DNA of 64,000 nt, taken from positions 1 to 64,000 of the forward strand of contig WRIC01000001.1 in the NCBI GenBank assembly GCA_009782915.1. The letters are read 5' to 3'. Positions 25,079-32,955 of the stretch are shown piece by piece. The notes beneath the pieces are model-generated. The model was not told the DNA's origin, did no database searches, and saw nothing but the letters and a program-made list of their open reading frames with translations. Each line of letters opens with the position of its first letter. Positions within the stretch are counted from its first letter, which is position 1. The translations under genes were made by a program, and so were the position numbers. This stretch comes from Propionibacteriaceae bacterium (GTDB lineage: Bacteria > Actinomycetota > Actinomycetes > Propionibacteriales > Propionibacteriaceae).

Positions 25079-25353
25079 GAAGAAATGGCTTTGAGCCTAG
25101 AATTGTTTTGCCCGGAGTCTGCCACATCGCGGAAAGTCTTTGGTGGTTTATTCAGCAAATGAGACGTGATTAAGAAACCAGAAATAACAAAGAAAATGTC
25201 AACCCCAACAAACCCACCCACTACACGGTTCGGCCACAGGTGGAACAGCAATACCAAACCAACAGCTAATGCGCGCATCCATTGGATGTCTACTCGAGTG
25301 GCATTACTATTGCTGAGTTGGTGTGTGTGCCGGATTGCTGACAAGCGCCTCAT
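25075..25353 (-). pseudogene. Truncated acyltransferase-3 (OafA/YrhL) gene
   Basis: About 60 residues match the start of membrane O-acyltransferases (RVDIQWMRALAVGLVLLFHL, GGFVGVDIFFVISGFLITSHLL). Members of the family are 350-650 aa. After KPPKTFRDV the sequence leaves the pattern and stops, and the frame's end overlaps the end of the convergent transferase gene by 4 bases. The rest was probably lost when the neighbouring gene was placed here. Confidence 0.8.
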
Positions 25354-25411
25354 TCATTCCTCCAGCGGTGAAGTCTAACCGAAAGTCAAGGCGAGAAAAC
25401 AATTGAGTGTA

Positions 25412-27268
25412 TTAAATCGCCCCAATGAGAGTGTCGTACCAATATTGGGCACGAGCCATGTATTTCGCATTCTGTGAAGCCTTTAACTCTCCAGGGCAAG
25501 CTGTCGCAGCAAAGTAAGAGTGAGGATAGACTGTTTTGTTCCAAACTGGTCGGCCCAACCCGTAATAAATTGACAACTCTGCCACCAGTTTTGCCCCGCT
25601 ATCAATTGCGGCATCACTAACAGTCCAGGGGGCTTTTGATGTGTTGTTAGCGTGCTCAATGCCAATAGATGTCTCATTTGCGGGCCAGTTGCCAGCATGC
25701 CAGGCAATATTTCCATCCCCAACGAGGCGACCAACTTTGCCATTGTTCTGTACTTGATAGTGTGCAGATGCTTCGCGCGTCTGCCACACATTCCACACCT
25801 GGTCTATCGTGAGATTCCCCGCATTGTGGTGGATGATGATCTTGTCGATCTTCTTAGTTCTCCCTACTGTGTAATGCTTGTTCATCAACTTGGTCTGGTC
25901 GACATGCACGATGTAGTTCATGACTACTTGGGCAGTTGCTGGAGAAGTTGCAGAAGCCCCCGTGTAACCTTCACGAGAAGCGGTTGCATGAACCGACAAT
26001 GAATTTCTCAAGTCTGCGGTGGTGACTATGTATGTCGATTGTGTAGCGCCAGAAATCGCAGTGGAACCTCGGTACCACTGATAGCTTGCGACAACCCACC
26101 CCTCCGGGATTGCCACATTTGCCGTGAGCTCCTGAGTTACAACAGGCACCCCCGAGATCGTTAATGAGAAACCAGAAGGGGCCGAAGATGTCGATTGATT
26201 GACAACGCCAGAAGGACATTGCCAATTGGTGTCGATCTGCCGTCGGGAAGCAAACTCCCCTTTACCCTTGCCACCATAAAAGAATAGAGTCTTCGTGGAT
26301 GCGTTGCATCCCGTGAGGTCAGCGTGCCCATCTCCGGTGAGGTCTGCGCCGGATCCCAGTTGCCAGCCACTCCATCCCCAGCCAACTTTTTGTCGCGACT
26401 GAAAATTTCCGGTTCCCTTGCCGAGATATTGGTAAAGCTCTCCTAGTGGATTGATGCCGAGAATGTCAGATTGCCCATCTCCGTCAAGATCGCCGCCGGC
26501 ATGGAGTTGCCAGCCATTCCATCCCCAGCCGACTTTGATCCTCGATTCGAAAAAGCCGTCGCCTTTGCCAGCGTACATGTACAATTCACCAAGAGAATTA
26601 ATCCCAAGAAGATCGGGTTTTCCATCACCGTTGAGATCCCCACTCGGGATCAAACGCCAGCCCTGCCATCCCCAGCCGACTTGAAGTCGTGGACCGAGAG
26701 GCCCAATATCGTTTCCTGGAAAGAGCCAAAGAACTCCATCGGGGGAAATAGCGAGAATGTCAGAATAGCCGTCACCAGTGATATCACCTGGCCCGTATAT
26801 TCGGTACGGGCCAAAACCTAACCCCAAGCGACAAGCCTGCCCCAGAGTGCCATTTTCAGTGCCTTGGAAAGCCCAGAGCGCGTCTTTAGTATCAACAGCA
26901 AGGATCTCTCCACGTCCATCGCCATTCATATCCGCACCCAAGGTGAATTGCTTCATTGGCTTGGCGGGGGTTCCAGAAACGCAGTGGGAAAGCCCCTCGG
27001 TCGTCGAGCTAGTTTCGACAGAGAATACCTCGAGTTCTTCTTCGAGAAGAGCGCCATCAGGCTCATGTTGGTTAAGTTCTTCTGGATAGTTTTCGCCCAA
27101 GTCGTCCGCTTCAAGATTCTCCTCATCCACCTCAATAGATACACCTAAAACATCCTGATCTTCAGGATTATCGGGTTCAGCGAATGCGAGAGGTGTCGAG
27201 ATGATTAACGATAATCCCGCCACTAAACTTAGTACGAGGTTTCTAAGTCTGGTCATTCGGTGACTCAT
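25412..27268 (-). CDS. Secreted N-acetylmuramoyl-L-alanine amidase with VCBS/FG-GAP repeats
   Basis: 618 aa with AAGGGA before the ATG. A signal peptide (cut probably after STPLAFA, about residue 30) and an acidic spacer lead into five FG-GAP-like repeats, each with a calcium-loop core (DMNGDGRGEI, DITGDGYSDI, DLNGDGKPDL, DLDGDGQSDI, DLTGDGHADL). An Ig-like domain follows (about 345-440). The C-terminal Amidase_2/PGRP domain has zinc-ligand motifs IIIHHNAG, PHS and ACPGE. The enzyme would cut the bond between MurNAc and the stem peptide outside the cell, with the repeats acting as a wall- or glycan-binding propeller. Lying at the edge of the glycan island, it may act on the wall this island decorates. 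Confidence 0.88.
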   Translation of the reverse strand: MSHRMTRLRNLVLSLVAGLSLIISTPLAFAEPDNPEDQDVLGVSIEVDEENLEADDLGENYPEELNQHEPDGALLEEELEVFSVETSSTTEGLSHCVSGTPAKPMKQFTLGADMNGDGRGEILAVDTKDALWAFQGTENGTLGQACRLGLGFGPYRIYGPGDITGDGYSDILAISPDGVLWLFPGNDIGPLGPRLQVGWGWQGWRLIPSGDLNGDGKPDLLGINSLGELYMYAGKGDGFFESRIKVGWGWNGWQLHAGGDLDGDGQSDILGINPLGELYQYLGKGTGNFQSRQKVGWGWSGWQLGSGADLTGDGHADLTGCNASTKTLFFYGGKGKGEFASRRQIDTNWQCPSGVVNQSTSSAPSGFSLTISGVPVVTQELTANVAIPEGWVVASYQWYRGSTAISGATQSTYIVTTADLRNSLSVHATASREGYTGASATSPATAQVVMNYIVHVDQTKLMNKHYTVGRTKKIDKIIIHHNAGNLTIDQVWNVWQTREASAHYQVQNNGKVGRLVGDGNIAWHAGNWPANETSIGIEHANNTSKAPWTVSDAAIDSGAKLVAELSIYYGLGRPVWNKTVYPHSYFAATACPGELKASQNAKYMARAQYWYDTLIGAI

Positions 27269-27511
27269 GGGTGTTCCCTTACTCTGTGTGCAAGAAGTGA
27301 CACATCACTTTACACGCTACCTAAAACGATCGCCACTTTCGTATGGGCCAGAAGACAAAATCGACGTCAACGAATGACATCTGATCGTTGTTTCACACAT
27401 CATAAGAATTGTCATTGGTTTGGTAGTACTGTACTGCTCAGGCTGAGAGGTGCTCGAAGTGTGTGCAGTGTGACAGCAGAGCCATCACTGTCACAAAATT
27501 CCTGTGGGAAA

Positions 27512-27623
27512 GTCCCTCTGCGTTCGGATCCCCATCCATAGCCGTCACATAGAACCCGAGATCCTTGGCCACCTGGATAGCGTGGATAGCCTCACTGCTG
27601 GCTCCAAAGACAAGTGCATGCAC
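27512..27623 (-). pseudogene. Fragment of an ATP-grasp enzyme N-terminus
   Basis: From GTG 27623 about 37 residues read VHALVFGASSEAIHAIQV, then KDLGFYVTAMDGDPNAEGL. This is the first Rossmann-like unit of CarB-like ATP-grasp ligases (pattern xxLVLGAGxxQxxxIxxAKxLGxxVxAxDxDPNAPG). The rest of such a gene is absent and the frame runs into unrelated sequence. I regard it as a short remnant. Confidence 0.55.
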
Positions 27624-28148
27624 GCGAATAATCGTACCTGAAGTGTCAACCAAACTTGACAGGCTGGGGCCAACTACAACCCGTCTCAAGACACACCAAG
27701 TGTGATAGGTAGGGCAGTTCCTCCCGGTGAATGCATCGTACTGGTGGTGACTGGAGCCACTTTTTTCGTGCTGGCTCTTCCCGTACTGCTTGTGCTGGGT
27801 TGTGCGCGCAACCCACGAGAACACTCTGCACGATACTTAACAAAATGTGAAGGATGATGCCCAGGTGGCGAAACACACAAGGCGGTCCGGGGTGTGGATT
27901 CCCCTGGTAGATTTATCTCGTGAGCCCCGGACGAGGTCACTTATGTGATCGGCGCGCCGGGGCACTGTCATTTACCTAGTGCCCAGCCTTTCATGCGGCA
28001 CCGACATAGAGCAGAGAAGAACACCATCTCACATGTTGGGTGGGCGCCCGCGTACTGGCGTACAGTATTAACGTGTAGCCAACCGTCCGGCGAAGTCTCG
28101 CAGCAGACCCGACTCGTCGGCGAACCATCGACCAACAGGAGGTCCCCC
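27624..28148. other. Spacer upstream of dppA with two inverted repeats
   Basis: No gene is visible. GTCCGGGG (27885-27892) pairs with CCCCGGAC (27925-27932). GGGCACT (27959-27965) pairs with AGTGCCC (27977-27983). They could be a transcription-attenuation structure or an operator for the peptide-transport operon, whose first gene starts at 28149 behind AGGAGGT. An open frame running through the second hairpin into dppA is not a real extension. Confidence 0.45.
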
Positions 28149-29732
28149 ATGTTCAGACGATCACTCGCCGTATTCTCGGCGCTCGCTGTCGCCGCATTCA
28201 CTTTTGCCGGGTGCGCGCAGCCCACCCCCGAAGAAACAACCACACCCGAAGGGCCCAACACCGAACAGATCGTCATCGACACGACCTTCGATATTGCCAC
28301 CATCGATCCTGGGCGCGAGTACGAGCCCACCGGACAGATCGTTGTCAAAGCCCTCTACGACACCCTGTTGAGCTTCGCCGATGACGACACCACCAAAGTT
28401 GTTCCCGATTTGGCTGGGTACGTCGCCAACGACGACCTCACCGAATACACCTTCTCCCTGGTGGGGGAGCGTCTCTTCTCCGACGGTACGCCGCTGACCG
28501 CCGACGACGTGGTGTTCTCCCTCAACCGCATGATCGGAATGAAAGGCAACCCCTCCTTCCTGCTCGATGGTGTCACCATCGAAAAAGTCGATGACCAGAC
28601 CATCAAAATGACCACCGAAGAACCCAGCCCGGCGCTACCTGCTGTTCTCGCCACGCCCTCCGCTGGAATCCTCAACTCCAAGGTTGTCAAAGAAAACGGT
28701 GGAACAACCGACGAAACCGATGGTGCCGAAAAATACTTGAACGCCAACTCTGCTGGTTCAGGGCCGTACGTGTTGGAATCCTTGGACGTGGCCTCCTCCG
28801 CCGTACTAGTCAAAAACGAAAAATACAACGGGCCCCAAGACCCCACCTACGACAAGGTGATCCTGCGCAACGTGGAACCCGCCACCCAGAAAATGAATGT
28901 CGAACGCGGTGACGCACAAATCGCTATGGGACTCTCCGGTGACCAAGTTGCCGCCCTCGACAAGACAGTGAACGTGGCCTCCACCCCGTCGGCAACCGTC
29001 GTGTTCCTCTTCCTCAACCAGAATCCAGAAATCAACGAATGGACCGCGAAACCCGAATGTGTCGCCGCAGTAAAGAAAGCCCTCGATTATGACTCCCTGC
29101 TTGAACTCGCCGGATTAGGCGCCTCACAAGCTACCGGTGTCATCCCCTCAGGATTCCTCGGAGCCCTGCCCAAGGAAGAAGCGTTGAAGTTCGATTTGGC
29201 CGCTGGTACGAAAGGCGCTGAAGACTGTGGAATGGCCGGGCAAACCATCAAACTCGGTTTCCCCAACGACATTGATCCTGCGGGAACCTCGTTGACCACT
29301 GTCGCCCAGCGTGTCCAGCAGCAGCTCGCCACCGCCGGGATCGTTGTCGAACTGGCGCCCGCCCCCTTCGCCACCGAAATCGATGCGTACCGTGACGGGA
29401 AAGCCCACATGGGCCTATGGTATTGGAACCCCGACTACATGGATCCCGCCAACTATCTCGCCTTCGGGCCCGGCCAGAAAGTCGGTCTGCGAGCCGGATG
29501 GACCGCCGAAATGAATGCACCCATCGGTGAAAAAGTGGCTGCTGGTTACACCACCGGTGACCTGGATGCCCGCAAAACCCTCTTCGAAGAATGGGGTCGC
29601 GCTATGAACGCCGAATCACCGTTCATCCCGCTCATCCAACCCGGATCAAATGTGGCACACCAGGCCTCCGTCACCAACGTGTACTACAACCCCACATGGT
29701 TGATCAATGTCGCAGGACTCGGAGCAGCCTAG
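28149..29732 (+). CDS. dppA: Peptide ABC transporter substrate-binding lipoprotein
   Basis: 527 aa from ATG 28149, chosen for the AGGAGGT just upstream and because the protein then begins with a lipoprotein signal (MFRRSLAVFSALAVAAFTFA, lipobox FAGC, lipidated Cys22). The body is an SBP_bac_5 protein: GQIVVKALYDTLLSF, FSDGTPLTADDVVFSLNRM, GSGPYVLESLD, ALDYDSLLELAGLG. It captures oligopeptides outside the membrane for the permease encoded by the next genes. The dppB start lies 26 bases inside its 3' end. Confidence 0.93.
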   Translation: MFRRSLAVFSALAVAAFTFAGCAQPTPEETTTPEGPNTEQIVIDTTFDIATIDPGREYEPTGQIVVKALYDTLLSFADDDTTKVVPDLAGYVANDDLTEYTFSLVGERLFSDGTPLTADDVVFSLNRMIGMKGNPSFLLDGVTIEKVDDQTIKMTTEEPSPALPAVLATPSAGILNSKVVKENGGTTDETDGAEKYLNANSAGSGPYVLESLDVASSAVLVKNEKYNGPQDPTYDKVILRNVEPATQKMNVERGDAQIAMGLSGDQVAALDKTVNVASTPSATVVFLFLNQNPEINEWTAKPECVAAVKKALDYDSLLELAGLGASQATGVIPSGFLGALPKEEALKFDLAAGTKGAEDCGMAGQTIKLGFPNDIDPAGTSLTTVAQRVQQQLATAGIVVELAPAPFATEIDAYRDGKAHMGLWYWNPDYMDPANYLAFGPGQKVGLRAGWTAEMNAPIGEKVAAGYTTGDLDARKTLFEEWGRAMNAESPFIPLIQPGSNVAHQASVTNVYYNPTWLINVAGLGAA

Positions 29733-30801
29733 AGCCATTGAAGAACCGCCGTCCCCCACACGGGGACGGCGGTCCTACACGGGGTTGTTACGTTACCTGG
29801 GGCGACGACTCGTCCTGACTGTGGTGTTGCTGATCGGGATCACCCTGGTCACGTTCACGTTGACCAATCTGGTTCCTGGGGACCCGGTTGCTGCGGCTGT
29901 TGGGCAGAGTGCAGCCGATGACCCAGCTATTGTTGAGCGCTTCCGCAAAGAATTCGGTCTCGACAAACCGCTCTACGCCCAATACTTCGGTTACCTGGGG
30001 CGCCTCATCCATGGTGACCTCGGAACCTCCTGGCAAACCCGCAACCCCGTTGTCGAAGACTTAGGCAAAGCCATTCCCGCCACCATGGAAATCGCCTTAA
30101 GCGCGATCACGATGGCGTTGATTCTCGGGTTGGTTTTAGGTTCGGTCGCCGCTCATCGTCGTGGACTCATCTCCGACCAAGTGATTAGGTTGATCTCCCT
30201 GCTCGGCATCTCCGTACCCACCTTCTGGACAGCCATCCTGTTCTTCTCCATCTTCTACTATCGGCTGGGTATCGCGCCGGGATCAGGTCGCCTCTCCCCA
30301 GGAGCTAGTGCCCCACCCCGGGTCACTGGAATGTACACCATAGACTCCCTCATCGCCGGTGACATGCGTACCTTCGTCGACGCCGCTGCCCACCTCGTCT
30401 TGCCCACCGGTGTCCTCACCCTGTTCACTGTGGGTCTGCTCACCCGCTTCTCCCGCATGGCTTTGTTGGAGGTCCTCGATAAAGACTTCGTTCGCGCCGC
30501 CCACGCCAAAGGACTCCCTACGCGTTCCATCTTCTTCAAGTACGTCCTGCGCGCTGCCGCTGTCCCCATCCTCACCATGGTTGGTCTCGCCTTCGGCTCC
30601 CTCCTGTCGGGAACCGTCCTGGTGGAATCGATTTTCGCCTGGCCCGGGCTCGGCTCCTACGCCTACAAAGCCGCCTCCCAACTCGACCTTCTCGCCGTCA
30701 TGGGTGTCGGCCTGTTCGTCGGCGTCGTCTACTTGACGATCAACCTGCTCATCGACATCGCCTACGGTTTCATCGACCCCAGAGTCAAGGTCGGATCATG
30801 A
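29707..30801 (+). CDS. dppB: Peptide ABC transporter permease (DppB/OppB)
   Basis: 364 aa. The first membrane helix (LGRRLVLTVVLLIGITLVTF) is followed by the family's NLVPGDPV segment, and five further helices. The cytoplasmic EAA loop reads AHAKGLPTRSIFFKYVLRAA. It forms half of the membrane channel with DppC. The start overlaps dppA, and the stop (TGA 30799-30801) overlaps by ATGA with a small repeat-encoded frame instead of directly with dppC. Confidence 0.93.
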   Translation: MSQDSEQPRAIEEPPSPTRGRRSYTGLLRYLGRRLVLTVVLLIGITLVTFTLTNLVPGDPVAAAVGQSAADDPAIVERFRKEFGLDKPLYAQYFGYLGRLIHGDLGTSWQTRNPVVEDLGKAIPATMEIALSAITMALILGLVLGSVAAHRRGLISDQVIRLISLLGISVPTFWTAILFFSIFYYRLGIAPGSGRLSPGASAPPRVTGMYTIDSLIAGDMRTFVDAAAHLVLPTGVLTLFTVGLLTRFSRMALLEVLDKDFVRAAHAKGLPTRSIFFKYVLRAAAVPILTMVGLAFGSLLSGTVLVESIFAWPGLGSYAYKAASQLDLLAVMGVGLFVGVVYLTINLLIDIAYGFIDPRVKVGS

Positions 30802-31094
30802 GTATTTCCCCTCCCGTCACCCTGCGCAACCTAACCTCCGTCACCCTGCGGAGCGCCTCCCCCCCGTCACCCTGCGGAGCGTACCTCGCCACCCCGTCAT
30901 TCCGTGCGAAGTCACGGAATCCAGAATCCACAGTCACACAACTGTGGAGCCTGGACCCTGCGACTTCGCGCAGGGAGACGGGGGAAGGAAAACACAGGGA
31001 GACGGGGGAACGTAACTGCAGGGAGATGGGGGAACGTAACTGCAGGGAGACGGAGGTGGGTTTGTCCACACACTCAGGTGGTGAGTGCTCATGA
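30798..31094 (+). CDS. Repeat-encoded ORF bridging dppB and dppC
   Basis: 98-aa frame that begins at an ATG overlapping the dppB stop (ATGA) and ends in a TGA overlapping the dppC start (ATGA again). Nearly all of it is family A repeat sequence, and the product is a low-complexity Arg/Glu/Ser-rich peptide with SFRAKSRNPESTV, so a function for the peptide itself is doubtful. Its value may be to keep ribosomes flowing from dppB to dppC. The ATG at 30798 may be the original dppC start, cut off by insertion of the repeat. Confidence 0.4.
   Translation: MSISPPVTLRNLTSVTLRSASPPSPCGAYLATPSFRAKSRNPESTVTQLWSLDPATSRRETGEGKHRETGERNCREMGERNCRETEVGLSTHSGGECS
30822..31060. repeat. Family A palindrome with tandem right-end units between dppB and dppC
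   Basis: Left-end units (CCGTCACCCTGCG type) run into the full palindrome at about 30895-30982. Next are three further GCAGGGAGACGGGGGAA-type units at about 21-25 bp spacing. It fills almost the entire 290-base gap in an operon whose other junctions all overlap. Confidence 0.88.
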
Positions 31095-31966
31095 GTGATA
31101 CTGGGACGGTGATTCCTCGGGTGAGTTTCACGCGCAGGATATGGCGGGCTATTCCCCGCGAGATACGGATGCCGGTGGGCATGATAGCTGCACTGATTGC
31201 ACTCGGGTGGATCATCATCTGCATCATCGGGCCTAGCATCATCCCCTATGATCCACTCACCCAGGATCTTCCCCGACTTCAACCACCCAGCGCCCAAACC
31301 TGGTTCGGGACCGACGAACTTGGCCGTGACCTGTTCTCCCGGGTGATCGCGGGCGCCCGAGTGACCATCTCCCTGGCCCTCCTGCTCGTCATCGCCTCCA
31401 TGATCATCGGTTCCCTCATCGGGATTATCGCCGGTTTCTTTGGTCGGTGGGTCGATGAGGTACTCATGCGCATGACCGATATCGTTCTCGCCTTTCCCAC
31501 TGTCATCCTCGCCATGGTCACCGCTGCCGCCCTCGGAGCTTCCCTGTTCAACGCAGTTCTCGCTGCCCTCATTGTCTCCTGGCCCCCGTACGCCCGTGTC
31601 GTACGCTCCATGGTCCTATCGCTTCGTGGAGCCGACTTTGTGGCCTCCGGTCGCCTGCTCGGTTTCTCCCCACTGAAATCTATGAGACTTGACATCTTGC
31701 CCAACGTGGGTGGTCCCACCCTCGTCATGGCCAGCCTCGACATCGGCAACGCTGCCCTACTGTTATCCGGCCTGTCATACCTCGGTCTTGGCGCGAAACC
31801 ACCCACCCCCGAATGGGGCTCCATGATCTCAGCCGCCGTCAACCACTACGACTCCTGGTGGCTGGGATGGTTCCCCGGTCTCGCCATCTGCACAGTCGTG
31901 ATCTCCTTCAACTTCCTCGGTGACGCTTTGCGTGACGCCTTCGATCCTGAGGAGGTACGCGTATGA
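31091..31966 (+). CDS. dppC: Peptide ABC transporter permease (DppC/OppC)
   Basis: 291 aa from ATG 31091; GTG 31085 is two codons upstream. There is an N-terminal helix (GMIAALIALGWIIICIIGPSI), the FGTDELGRDLFSRVIAGAR motif diagnostic of DppC/OppC, and five more helices. The EAA-type loop is ASGRLLGFSPLKSMRLDILP, and the family end WGSMI ... FNFLGDALRDAFDPE is present. It pairs with DppB. The stop overlaps dppD by four bases (ATGA). Confidence 0.93.
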   Translation: MSDTGTVIPRVSFTRRIWRAIPREIRMPVGMIAALIALGWIIICIIGPSIIPYDPLTQDLPRLQPPSAQTWFGTDELGRDLFSRVIAGARVTISLALLLVIASMIIGSLIGIIAGFFGRWVDEVLMRMTDIVLAFPTVILAMVTAAALGASLFNAVLAALIVSWPPYARVVRSMVLSLRGADFVASGRLLGFSPLKSMRLDILPNVGGPTLVMASLDIGNAALLLSGLSYLGLGAKPPTPEWGSMISAAVNHYDSWWLGWFPGLAICTVVISFNFLGDALRDAFDPEEVRV

Positions 31967-32955
31967 ATGGGCTGGTCATCGATAATCTCACCCTCGATAT
32001 TCACGCCGAAACCGGGGTGACCAGTATCCTGCGCGGAGTCGATTTGGTGGTTGAGGAAGGACATGTTCAGGGTCTTGCTGGGGAATCAGGCTCCGGGAAA
32101 ACCATGACCGGTTTGGCGGTGATCGGTCTGGAACCCAAGAAGGCGCGTATCACCGGTCGGATCATGCTCGGGGACCGTGACCTCACCACGCTGACTGGTT
32201 CACGCCTGGCTGCCGTACGCGGAAAATCAGTGGCCATGGTGTTCCAGGACCCCTCCACCTCTCTTCACCCCCAGTTGAGTATCGGCTCACAGCTCACCGA
32301 TCACGTACGCCACCATCTGCGTCTCAGCAAAACCGAAGCCATCGAACGGGCGGTGAAAGGACTCGATCGTGTCGGTATCGCAAGCCCACGGTCGGCTTTG
32401 TCGCGTTTCCCTCACGAATTCTCTGGTGGACAGCGCCAGCGTATAGCCATCGCGATCGCTTTGGCCTGCGACCCCGAGGTGGTGATCATGGACGAACCCA
32501 CCACTGCCTTGGATGTCACTGTTCAAGCCGGTGTCCTGGAACTGATCCGTTCCCTGGTGGACTCCCTCGGTTTGGCGGTGTTGTTCATCACCCACGACTT
32601 GGGCGTCATGTCCGCTATCGCCGATGATGTTGCGGTCATGCGCCACGGTGTCGTCGTCGAAAATGGCCCCTGCTCATCGGTGTTCACCCACCCCCAACAC
32701 GAGTACACCTCGTCCCTGCTGGCCTCCCTCCCCGGCACAGTCAGTGGCCCCCAAACCCGCGATGACCTGGTTCGTCTCGCCACCCAAAATGTGACAATTG
32801 TCACTCAATCCGTCATTCCGTGCGAAGTCGCGGAATCCAGACTCCACAGTTGCGCAACTGCGGATTCTGGGCCCTGCGACTTCGCGCAGGGTGACGGGAA
32901 GAAGGTAGCGCAGGGTGACGGGGAGAAGGTCACACAGGAGGGGGGTGGCTCATGA
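31963..32955 (+). CDS. dppD: Peptide ABC transporter ATPase (DppD) with a repeat-derived C-terminus
   Basis: 330 aa. Walker A GESGSGKT (40-47), Q-loop VFQDPSTSLHP, signature FSGGQRQRIAIA, Walker B VIMDEPTTALD and the switch histidine in FITHDLGV are all present. The usual oligopeptide-transporter C-terminal region (HPQHEYTSSLLASLPG) is followed at about residue 282 by some 45 residues encoded by a family A palindrome (SVIPCEVAESRLHSC ...), up to a stop that overlaps dppF by ATGA. The native tail, often with a cysteine motif for an iron-sulphur cluster, is replaced. The ATPase core is unaffected. Confidence 0.9.
   Translation: MNGLVIDNLTLDIHAETGVTSILRGVDLVVEEGHVQGLAGESGSGKTMTGLAVIGLEPKKARITGRIMLGDRDLTTLTGSRLAAVRGKSVAMVFQDPSTSLHPQLSIGSQLTDHVRHHLRLSKTEAIERAVKGLDRVGIASPRSALSRFPHEFSGGQRQRIAIAIALACDPEVVIMDEPTTALDVTVQAGVLELIRSLVDSLGLAVLFITHDLGVMSAIADDVAVMRHGVVVENGPCSSVFTHPQHEYTSSLLASLPGTVSGPQTRDDLVRLATQNVTIVTQSVIPCEVAESRLHSCATADSGPCDFAQGDGKKVAQGDGEKVTQEGGGS
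32808..32935. repeat. Family A palindrome forming the 3' end of dppD
   Basis: A complete copy of the short variant (TCCGTGCGAAGTCGCGGAAT ... CAGTTGCGCAACTG ... CTGCGACTTCGCGCAGGG) is followed by two more right-end units (GCAGGGTGACGGGGAGAAGGT). It is read in frame as the last part of dppD. Confidence 0.88.

Noticed and set aside
27945-28148. N-terminal extension of dppA
   Set aside because: The frame is open by chance through hairpins; the lipoprotein signal and AGGAGGT fix the start at 28149.
30798-31094. A genuine conserved small membrane or regulatory protein between dppB and dppC
   Set aside because: The composition is that of the repeat and no hydrophobic segment or domain is present; kept only as a repeat-encoded bridging frame.
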